Position numbers and translations under genes: made by a program. The notes below the pieces were generated by a model. It ran no database searches. It saw only the letters and a list, made by a program, of their open reading frames with translations, and was not told where the DNA came from. Of a stretch of 64,000 bases of DNA, positions 57,816 through 64,000 are shown piece after piece (the stretch's first letter is position 1; the number at the start of each line of letters is the position of its first letter). The stretch comes from Paracerasibacillus soli (lineage in GTDB: Bacteria; Bacillota; Bacilli; Bacillales; Amphibacillaceae). The stretch is taken from NCBI RefSeq assembly GCF_034006335.1, contig NZ_JAWDIQ010000001.1; one strand, 5' to 3'.

Positions 57816-58363
57816 TTAGTTCGTTTCAATTAGTCCGTAACGTCCATCTTTTCTGCGATATACGATATTTGTATCTCCAGAATGTGCATCTGTATATACG
57901 AAGAAAGTATGTCCTAGCATATCCATTTGCAAAATAGCTTCTTCAGAATCCATTGGTTTTAAATCAAAGCGTTTCGTACGAACAATTTCAAAATCATCTT
58001 CTGGCGCAAGTAGATCTTGGCGTTCCTTCTCAGTTCCGCAAAAACATGTTTTGGTGAACCTTCTTTTCGAAACTTGCGATTTACTTTTGTTTTGTATTTT
58101 CTAATTTGTCTTTCAAGCTTATCAATTACTAAATCAGTTGCTGCATATAAATCAGTATGATGTTCTTCTGCACGTAACAATAAGTCGACCATTGGAATCG
58201 TAACTTCTATTCTTTGTTCATCATTATAGACACTTAAGTTCACGTGCACATCTGAGGACGGTGGTGTATCAAAATATTTCTCCAGTTTGCTAATCTTCTT
58301 TTCTACATAGTCCCGGATTGCTGCAGTTACCTCAATATTTTCACCACGAATGTTAAAATTCAT
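57816..58363 (-). CDS. hpf: Ribosome hibernation-promoting factor, long form (one frame break)
   Basis: Binds the 30S decoding region and dimerises 70S ribosomes into inactive 100S particles in stationary phase (YvyD in B. subtilis). Corrected length is about 182 residues. The N-terminal domain begins MNFNIRGENIEVTAAIRDYVEKKISKLEKYF; after the break the C-terminal dimerisation domain has KRFDLKPMDSEEAILQMDMLGHTFFVYTDAHSGDTNIVYRRKDGRYGLI. The break is near 58035 and is repaired by one C in a CC pair. Start 58363 is behind AAAGGAGG; a TATAAT lies about 60 nt upstream. Confidence 0.94.
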
Positions 58364-58479
58364 ATCCTTGTCCTCCTTTATAATCTTAAAACTTCTATCT
58401 CTATATATACATTATACTATGTTTCCACAAAAAATCCTGCTAAAACACGATATATTTCTAATTAGCTAATGTTTTATGA

Positions 58480-58833
58480 TTATTTCTTCCGATCCATATA
58501 TAGACCATCTAATGTTTGGATATGTTTGTACGGATTAATATAAGATTCATTTGACTTCTTTTGTTTCTTTACTTGTTTCATTTCTAACTTCAAATCTTGA
58601 AATAATCGTTCCATTTGCGCTTGAATTTGCACATTTAATGCGACTATTTCTTTACCGAGTAATGTTTCATCCTCACGATATGGCGGGGTAATATTTTTAA
58701 TCAATTCACTTCGCTCATCTACTAATTTATTGATTTCATCAATATGATCTTGTCGATTTTTACTCGTAGTAGATTGTTCGACGACTTCTTTCAGCCTTAG
58801 TGTAACATCATATAACTTTTTAATATCGCCCAT
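58480..58833 (-). CDS. fliT: Flagellar protein FliT-like
   Basis: About 117 residues, helical and charged (DIKKLYDVTLRLKEVVEQS ... NKLVDERSELIKNITPPYRE). FliT is an export chaperone for the filament cap FliD and lies after fliS in Bacillus; sequence conservation is low, so the call rests on position, size and helical content. The ATG at 58833 shares its A with the fliS stop (TGATG), a clear sign of translational coupling. The gene ends the late flagellar operon before hpf. Confidence 0.75.
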   Translation of the reverse strand: MGDIKKLYDVTLRLKEVVEQSTTSKNRQDHIDEINKLVDERSELIKNITPPYREDETLLGKEIVALNVQIQAQMERLFQDLKLEMKQVKKQKKSNESYINPYKHIQTLDGLYMDRKK

Positions 58834-59234
58834 CACACTTGTGCACCTTGTGTATGTTCTTTTTGACGAGTTTGTTGTAATACTTGTTTCCACGTATCTC
58901 TAAATTCTGTTGCAAAATGAAGTGCCTCTTCTAGATGTGAGACATCATTTTTTATATTTCCTTCTGTAAGTTGATAATTCATATACTCGTAAAGTGGCAA
59001 CATTTGTTGTGAAATTTCAACTTCTTGATTTAATGTTAACATCAATTCTTGAATAATACTTTGGGCCTTTTGGATATGTTTATTCTTTTCTTCAATTTGA
59101 TTGTTCTCAATATTGTTCATTGCTTGCTTAATAAATTTAATACATCCATTATACAGCATCAATGTTAATTCACCGCCAGAGGCAGTGTTCACTGCATTAT
59201 TCTGATAGGTTTGATACGCTTTATTTATCGCCAT
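58833..59234 (-). CDS. fliS: Flagellar export chaperone FliS
   Basis: 133-residue four-helix protein that binds flagellin and prevents premature polymerisation. The N-terminal INKAYQTYQNNAVNTASGGELTLMLYNGCIKFIKQAM is characteristic. The start at 59234 is behind GGGGAGG; its end overlaps the fliT start. Lies downstream of fliD as in most Bacilli. The frame is intact. Confidence 0.94.
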   Translation of the reverse strand: MAINKAYQTYQNNAVNTASGGELTLMLYNGCIKFIKQAMNNIENNQIEEKNKHIQKAQSIIQELMLTLNQEVEISQQMLPLYEYMNYQLTEGNIKNDVSHLEEALHFATEFRDTWKQVLQQTRQKEHTQGAQV

Positions 59235-59269
59235 TTGTAAACCTCCCCTAATACAAGCAATCGATAGTA

Positions 59270-60742
59270 TTACGAACTAAATTGCGATGTGAGGTAACTA
59301 GATTGCTCGTTCATCCTTTGTATTGCTTTCTCCATAGCTGTAAATTGATTCCAATAACGTGTCTCCACATTAGTAAGACGCTTTTCAAAATCTGAAATAC
59401 GCTTATTTAAATCTTTTAGTCGTTTTCCTAACGTATAGTTTTCTTCTGTTTTATACGTATTACCTGCACGGTCTTCAATACTTGATTTGATAGTCGATAA
59501 AGAATCTTGTACGCGATTCACGATACCGCGATTATCTCCTTTTTCATCATTGGAAAAGAGCTTTCGAACACTTTCTGGATCTTCACGTAACGCTTCTTTT
59601 AATTTCTTTTCATCAATTTCAAGTTTTCCACCGTCTAAATAACTTTTTGTTGTCGTAATGCCAATATCGGTAATAGATTTATATTTCCCATCTGCATTTA
59701 CATTGGCATACCAGCTTTGACGCAAGGAGAACATACCATTCGTAATAATTGATTCACCTTTTAATAAACCACTTTTTGCCTTTTCTTCCCATAGTTCAAT
59801 TTCTTTTTCAGACATTTCCTTTTTCTGCTCGTCTGTTAGTGGTTTATAATTACGGTATTTCTCTTCACGTTGTGAACCGTTTAGCTTATCAATTACTTCA
59901 TTATATTTATCAACGAAATTTTTAATATTATCAAAAGCGGCATCTACATCATTGTCAACTGTTAATAAAACAGGCTCTGTCGTCGTATTTTTAAAGTTAT
60001 ATGTGATTCCATTTAATGTGTAGTTATTATTTTGTGATGTAATTTCAAGGTTATCGTTGTACGTAAATACTGCGTTCTTTGCGGCAACATGCTTCTCTCT
60101 ATTACCTGTACCTAATTTTAATACCTCATTAAAAAAGTCATTGCCTCCAAACTCTACCTCTGAACCACCGTTAGTATTATAAATCCCGGTACGTGTCGTT
60201 TCCATCACAACACGATTAGAACTTTCATCATAGAACATCCGGACGTTATTATCCACCTCAGAAATACGTTTTAAAACTGTATTTAATGTATCATCTGGAA
60301 GAATATCAAATCCTTGTTCTTGAGGTTTTCCGTCTTTGTCATATGTTGTAAAAGTATAGTGTGTAGCTTTTACACCTTTGTCTGACAATTTTTCATTTGG
60401 ATCTATAGCAATCTTTCCGCCAATTGTCATTTCCGATGTCGCTAGCTCGGAAACCGAAATCTTATACGTCCCATTTGATGCTCCTGCTGTAGCAGTTGCA
60501 CTAATCGCATTTTCATTTGATGAACTAATAGTTTTAGAGTGATATGTTTTACTTAATTTCATATCTAAAAACATATTATCTAATTCCGTTAATTTTAAGT
60601 TCACATCGCGAAATGCATCACGTGTCCAAGTTAAAGTGGTGCGATCTTGTTGCATTTTAGTTAGTGGAATACGTTCTGCTGTCATCAGCTTATTCACTAG
60701 TTCATCTATATCCATACCTGTGGCTAAACCACCAATTCTCAT
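59270..60742 (-). CDS. fliD: Flagellar filament cap protein FliD (HAP2)
   Basis: 490-residue cap that assembles flagellin at the filament tip. N-terminal MRIGGLATGMDIDELVNKLMTAERIPLTKMQQDR and the C-terminal coiled coil (LGKRLKDLNKRISDFEKRLTNVETRYWNQFTAMEKAI) are conserved; the middle is variable and surface-exposed. Start 60742 follows GGGGAGAGGAAAGCA. It lies 17 nt after flaG. The frame is intact. Confidence 0.95.
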   Translation of the reverse strand: MRIGGLATGMDIDELVNKLMTAERIPLTKMQQDRTTLTWTRDAFRDVNLKLTELDNMFLDMKLSKTYHSKTISSSNENAISATATAGASNGTYKISVSELATSEMTIGGKIAIDPNEKLSDKGVKATHYTFTTYDKDGKPQEQGFDILPDDTLNTVLKRISEVDNNVRMFYDESSNRVVMETTRTGIYNTNGGSEVEFGGNDFFNEVLKLGTGNREKHVAAKNAVFTYNDNLEITSQNNNYTLNGITYNFKNTTTEPVLLTVDNDVDAAFDNIKNFVDKYNEVIDKLNGSQREEKYRNYKPLTDEQKKEMSEKEIELWEEKAKSGLLKGESIITNGMFSLRQSWYANVNADGKYKSITDIGITTTKSYLDGGKLEIDEKKLKEALREDPESVRKLFSNDEKGDNRGIVNRVQDSLSTIKSSIEDRAGNTYKTEENYTLGKRLKDLNKRISDFEKRLTNVETRYWNQFTAMEKAIQRMNEQSSYLTSQFSS

Positions 60743-60759
60743 TGCTTTCCTCTCCCCTG

Positions 60760-61122
60760 TTAAATCTTTTTATCGATTAAAATTCCCATGAATTGTGCCA
60801 TTTCCGCATACATATCCAACATTTTCTTTGGTGGAATTTCTTTAATAATTTCATCTGTAATTGGATTGACCACTGCAACATAGTATTCATTTAGCTTTTC
60901 ATGTAATAAAAATTTCAAGTCGGTATGTAAAGGTTCGATAAAGTCATTCATTTTTTCAACAGCGGTTGAAATATTAACTGTTTGCTGAATGGTATCCTCT
61001 ACGTTCTCTTTCATCGCTGTACTACCATCAAGCAGTACTATTTTCTCTAATTTTACGTTTGTATCTTGCTGTTGGACATTTTGTTGCATAGAAGATGTCC
61101 CTGTTAAATGCTCTATGCGCAT
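60760..61122 (-). CDS. flaG: FlaG family protein (YvyC)
   Basis: About 120 residues. The C-terminal FlaG domain is seen as LKFLLHEKLNEYYVAVVNPITDEIIKEIPPKKMLDMYAEM; the N-terminal half is low in conservation. FlaG proteins influence filament length in some bacteria. ATG 61122 (MRIEHL) is downstream of AAGGGG; an in-frame TTG at 61131 abuts that site. It is preceded by a sigma-D-type promoter, so it starts the flaG-fliD-fliS-fliT unit. Confidence 0.88.
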   Translation of the reverse strand: MRIEHLTGTSSMQQNVQQQDTNVKLEKIVLLDGSTAMKENVEDTIQQTVNISTAVEKMNDFIEPLHTDLKFLLHEKLNEYYVAVVNPITDEIIKEIPPKKMLDMYAEMAQFMGILIDKKI

Positions 61123-61155
61123 CGCATGCAACCCCTTATCATCTTGTTTCTATTT

Positions 61156-61183
61156 ATATCGGAATATGTGACGTAGTTGTTTA
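61156..61183 (-). promoter_or_regulatory. Sigma-D (flagellar) promoter of flaG-fliD-fliS-fliT
   Basis: Minus strand TAAA (61183-61180), 16 nt, TCCGATAT (61163-61156): one mismatch from the SigD consensus TAAA-N15/16-GCCGATAT. It lies 34 nt before the flaG start. Confidence 0.8.
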
Positions 61184-61205
61184 GTCTGTTCGCATGTTTC
61201 ATCGT

Positions 61206-61439
61206 CTATTTACGATTATTTTTTTGATCACCTAATATTTTTAAGACATCTAAGGAAAGATTAGCTGCTTCATTATTTTGAGCTTGAATATCTAAATAAA
61301 TTTCTTTTCGGTAAACGTCTAGATTCCTTGGAGCCTGGATACCAATTTTTACTTGATCGCCTTCTACACTTAAGATTTTAATTTCGATATCATTGCCAAT
61401 TTGGATGGACTCACCTAGTTTTCGTGAAAGTACAAGCAT
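61206..61439 (-). CDS. csrA: Carbon storage regulator CsrA
   Basis: 77-residue RNA-binding dimer that represses flagellin (hag) translation in Bacillus and is antagonised by FliW. N-terminal MLVLSRKLGESIQIGNDIEIKILSVEGDQVKIGIQAPRNLDVYRKEIY is diagnostic. The start overlaps the fliW stop (TAATG). The frame is intact. Its usual target hag, which follows csrA in B. subtilis, is not present here. Confidence 0.95.
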   Translation of the reverse strand: MLVLSRKLGESIQIGNDIEIKILSVEGDQVKIGIQAPRNLDVYRKEIYLDIQAQNNEAANLSLDVLKILGDQKNNRK

Positions 61440-61886
61440 TATGCTTCTCCTCCTTTAGAGATAAGGAAGGATGAAATCGGCGCTTTCACTGGGAAGTCAT
61501 CTTCATTGATAATATACTGTTTTCCAATATTTTTTTGGGCGTTTATAATGAGTGGTCCTTTTAAATTCAAAGTGCTTTCGGAAAACGGCTCTCTCAGCGT
61601 TACAATAGAACGCACAACAACGTCCCCTTCATGTCGAATGTGTAACTGTTCTAAAAATGTCTGATCAAGTTTAAAAGTGTATGCTTTCATAAATTGATAT
61701 GGTCCGTAATTACAAACACAAGTCCAGGTGTATGCACCGATTGTAAAAATTGAAATGTCTCATTTCCAGGAAAATCTAATATTGTAAATTTCGTCTCTTC
61801 TACAAAACCGGGATACCTGTCGGAAAGGAGATAATATCTTCTTCTTTAATTATTACTTCACCTAAGTATTTTGTTTTAATTTGCAT
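61439..61886 (-). CDS. fliW: Flagellar assembly factor FliW (two frame breaks)
   Basis: Binds CsrA and flagellin in a partner-switch that couples hag translation to secretion. Corrected length is about 149 residues. The N-terminus MQIKTKYLGEVIIKEEDIISFPTGIPGF is cut by a missing G near 61809; the frame then gives VEETKFTILDFPGNETFQFLQSVHTPGLVFVITDPYQF, with a second missing base near 61703. The C-terminal part LDQTFLEQLHI ... PLIINAQKNIGKQYIINEDDFPVKAPI is intact. ATG 61886 or 61892 could be the start; AAAGG lies upstream. Confidence 0.9.
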
Positions 61887-61940
61887 AACCATGCCATCCT
61901 TTCTTTTAAAGCAGGAAAACGATGATGTTATATAGAACAA

Positions 61941-62512
61941 TTATCCGTCAATATCAAATAAGTTCACAAAATCAATGTTCAATTGTGCATATTGTTTCAT
62001 TCCAATTGATACATCACCACGTTCATATTGAATAATCGGTTGATTTGCTTTTATATCAATAATAGGCTGTTTCGCTCTCGCTTCTATTGAAACTTTAGCA
62101 GGTTCATAATGAATCTGCACAGCAAAATTCGAAGGGATAAATGTAATACCTAGCGATTTTTCCGGCCTATTTCCATTTACAATAGCTTGCTCCTTTAAAG
62201 GATTGCCATTATGTTCTATTTCCATTAATTGTTGACCTTGCTCCGCACGTCTGCCAATTCCTTCTAACAAAGCCTGGTGACCTTCTTGAGCATTTTTCTC
62301 TGTACGCCGTAAAATATTCATCAAATTCATATCTTCCCATGCTTTTGTTTGGTCAATTGTTAAAGTAGAAGGGGTCGTTTCGATGGAAATTTCTGCTTTT
62401 GGTTGCTGAATGGATACGGTAGCATGTGGTTGCTCCATCGTCAGCGTTCCACTCGTTTGGTTAATCTGAATTTGTGCAAATTGTGATTCCATCCGAATTT
62501 GCGAAGTCTCAT
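61941..62512 (-). CDS. yviE: DUF6470 family protein (YviE-like), one frame break near the start
   Basis: Corrected length is about 190 residues. Repeated short beta units such as IQINQTSGTLTMEQPHATVSIQQPKAEISIETT are typical of YviE, encoded between flgL and fliW in Bacillus. The start is best placed at ATG 62512, 10 nt from AAGGGAG, with one missing base near 62503 giving MRLPQIRMESQ; an alternative start in the other frame overlaps the ribosome site. Function unknown, motility-associated by position. Copy D of the structured element ends 37 nt upstream. Confidence 0.8.
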
Positions 62513-62545
62513 CGTATGTCATCTCCCTTATCACATAAACTGAAA

Positions 62546-62654
62546 CTTCAATCAGGGGGGCTTACTTCCCCTACTGTATTGATTGTTGCGTGAATCAACT
62601 ATTGATTTCCCACTTCCTATTCCCTTGAATTTTAAAGCGGAAATCTAACAGCAA
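62546..62654 (-). repeat. Structured dispersed element, copy D (5' of yviE, after flgL)
   Basis: Minus strand: GATTTCC (62645-62639) pairs perfectly with GGAAATC (62610-62604) around AATTCAAGGGAATAGG; then CAACAATC; then a terminal hairpin AGGGG/CCCCCT closed by CAATC/GATTG (62586-62549). Stem 1 differs in sequence from copies A and B but keeps pairing. It interrupts the flgL-yviE spacing and lies after the flgL terminator. Confidence 0.7.
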
Positions 62655-62664
62655 GTTCCATTGC

Positions 62665-62703
62665 CATAAAAAGATAGCCCTTACCACAAATTAGGGTAGG
62701 GCT
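62665..62703 (-). terminator. flgL terminator
   Basis: Minus-strand stem AGCCCTACC / GGTAAGGGCT followed by ATCTTTTTAT, 9 nt after the flgL stop. It implies that yviE-fliW-csrA are transcribed at least partly from another promoter, or by readthrough. Confidence 0.75.
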
Positions 62704-62711
62704 GATAAAGT

Positions 62712-63620
62712 TTATCTTAGGAAATCCAACAAAGAAGGTTGAATTATTCTAGAGCCTGCACTTAATGAAGCACGTAATATGCTTTCCTGTGTGATGAGAT
62801 TCGTAATAACTTCCTCATAATCAACATCTTCATTATCAGACATCATCTTAGTCGCAACAATTTCCTGTTGGCTTAAACGATCCTCGATTAAATCAACACG
62901 GTTCATACGAGCACCTAAATCGGCACGGGCATTGATTACTTTGTTAATACTTAAATCGAGTTCTGCAATACTATCATCAATTGTTTTGTCGCTGTCTTCA
63001 TTTCCAAGTGCTGCTATGAAGTTATCTAGTACGTCCATCACATTTATTGTTGAATCCGTTCCATCTTCTCCTGGTATTGTAACCTCAAAAGCATCTTCAG
63101 GTTTTACGTTTACCTCTATCGCCGTACCATTTCCTATCTCAATGGTGACATCTTCATTGTTAAAATTCGAAGTCCCGTCAGCGCTATATGGTGGCGTATT
63201 TATATTTGTACCGTTAAATATATATTTACCATTCACATTGGTGTTTGCAATGTCTATGAGGTGAGATTTTAATTGTTCCACTTCTTCTTTTATACTATTT
63301 AGTTCATCTTCACCATTCGGTCCGTTATTTGCTTTAATTGCTAGTTCACGCACACGCTGTAAAGCTTGTGTTGCTTTATCAAGTGCTGTGTCCGCGTTAT
63401 CCATCCAGTTTTGAACTTCACCTACGTTACGCTGATATTGTTCAATTCTCCCGACTTCTGAACGATAAGTCATTCCTTGCATTGCAACAACTGGATCATC
63501 TGATGGACGAGTTATTTTTTTCCCCGTATTAATTTGTTCCATATATTTATCTAGATTTTTATAGTTGTTTGATAGATTACGCAACATCTGGTTCGATAAC
63601 ATATTTTGTGTAACACGCAT
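62712..63620 (-). CDS. flgL: Flagellar hook-associated protein 3
   Basis: 302-residue junction protein between hook and filament. The flagellin-like N-terminus MRVTQNMLSNQMLRNLSNNYKNLDKYMEQINTGKKITRPSDDPVVAM and C-terminus (DVDYEEVITNLITQESILRASLSAGSRIIQPSLLDFL) are conserved; the centre is variable. The start at 63620 is behind GGGAGGTAGG. It follows flgK by 10 nt. The frame is intact. Confidence 0.95.
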   Translation of the reverse strand: MRVTQNMLSNQMLRNLSNNYKNLDKYMEQINTGKKITRPSDDPVVAMQGMTYRSEVGRIEQYQRNVGEVQNWMDNADTALDKATQALQRVRELAIKANNGPNGEDELNSIKEEVEQLKSHLIDIANTNVNGKYIFNGTNINTPPYSADGTSNFNNEDVTIEIGNGTAIEVNVKPEDAFEVTIPGEDGTDSTINVMDVLDNFIAALGNEDSDKTIDDSIAELDLSINKVINARADLGARMNRVDLIEDRLSQQEIVATKMMSDNEDVDYEEVITNLITQESILRASLSAGSRIIQPSLLDFLR

Positions 63621-63630
63621 AATTTAACAC

Positions 63631-64000
63631 CTACCTCCCGACTAATCCCATTCCATTAATAATCTTATCTAACATCTCATCAATTGCATTCATACTTCTA
63701 GCTGCTGCGTTATAAGCATGTTGAAATTTAACGAGGTTCGATATTTCCTCATCAAGGGAAACCGAGCTTACAGACTCCCGTTGGCTATCAATTTGTGCGC
63801 GTAACGCATTCGTATTATCTGTCATACGATTAGCTTCTTGTGCCTGTACACCGAGATCACCGATAAGCGAGCGGTAAAAACCTAAAATAGACGTACCTTG
63901 TAACGGATTTTCACTACCGGGATCAGTATCCTTTTCAATTGTCTTTTCAAATATACTTGCTAATGCAAGCGCATTTTTTCCATCCAGTTTTGTTCCTTCA
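63631..64000 (-). CDS. flgK: Flagellar hook-associated protein 1, C-terminal part (cut by window edge)
   Basis: The last 122 codons or so of FlgK. From the edge: EGTKLDGKNALALASIFEKTI, GTSILGFYRSLIGDLGVQAQEANRM, and the conserved end SVSLDEEISNLVKFQHAYNAAARSMNAIDEMLDKIINGMGLVGR. The frame is intact within the window; the gene continues to the right. flgK-flgL adjacency is universal in Bacilli. Confidence 0.95.
   Translation of the reverse strand, partial: EGTKLDGKNALALASIFEKTIEKDTDPGSENPLQGTSILGFYRSLIGDLGVQAQEANRMTDNTNALRAQIDSQRESVSSVSLDEEISNLVKFQHAYNAAARSMNAIDEMLDKIINGMGLVGR

Noticed and set aside
1..64000. CRISPR array
   Set aside because: I saw no regularly spaced direct repeats of 23-40 nt; the only repeats are the four dispersed structured elements and the short palindromes.

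Overview
The window is chromosomal DNA from a low-GC, Gram-positive, spore-forming, motile member of the Bacillaceae. Gene content and order match the Bacillus subtilis yv*/fli region read backwards: cggR, sigL(rpoN), clpP, crh-whiA-yvcK-rapZ-yvcI, trxB, glpD, yvoF-ppaX-lgt-hprK, yvlCD, uvrAB, minJ, ctpB, ftsEX, cccB, prfB, secA, hpf, fliTSD-flaG, csrA-fliW-yviE, flgLK. Sporulation (dpaA, whiA), bacillithiol (bshB2/yojF) and a copper nitrite reductase suggest an Oceanobacillus/Ornithinibacillus/Virgibacillus-like organism; the genus cannot be fixed from sequence alone. Nearly all genes lie on the minus strand. The exceptions are dpaA, clpP, the SulP transporter, the SpoIIM-like gene and the CBS-ACT gene.

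Layout. 1-9.5 kb: glycolytic repressor cggR with its operator, rpoN, an FAH-family enzyme, a polar amino-acid ABC transporter, meso-diaminopimelate dehydrogenase divergent from dipicolinate synthase subunit A, tRNA-Arg(CCG), and clpP behind a CtsR-type promoter. 9.5-21.5 kb: the crh-whiA-yvcK-rapZ-nudix operon, trxB and a TPR gene, glpD, the yvoF-ppaX-lgt-hprK operon, and a His-rich PepSY protein. 21.7-28.3 kb: a more variable stretch with a SulP transporter, a YolD/Y-family polymerase pair, an IS3-family insertion sequence and a chemoreceptor. 28.7-35.8 kb: a membrane-associated cluster of RDD, SpoIIM-like, DUF58, MoxR AAA+, DUF4350, DUF4129 and a multi-pass membrane protein. 36-39.6 kb: small accessory genes (CBS-ACT, Gly/Pro-rich, phospholipase A2-like, YvlD/YvlC, BshB2/YojF). 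39.8-64 kb: DNA repair (uvrA, uvrB), FNR-type nirK, cell-division and envelope genes, secretion (secA), translation (prfB with its programmed frameshift, hpf), and the late flagellar operon running off the right edge inside flgK.

Two things dominate a careful reading. First, about forty single-base indels break about 25 protein genes, including normally essential or core ones (secA, ftsE, ftsX, clpP, uvrA), and even the acceptor stem of the tRNA. Many sit in short homopolymers and the other frame continues at once, so assembly error is far more likely than decay. I therefore report corrected gene spans as CDS and name each break. Second, a structured element of about 100-130 nt occurs four times, always in the same orientation and always just upstream of a minus-strand gene. 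Three copies end 27-37 nt before a start codon. I do not recognise it with certainty and regard it as the most interesting unexplained feature.
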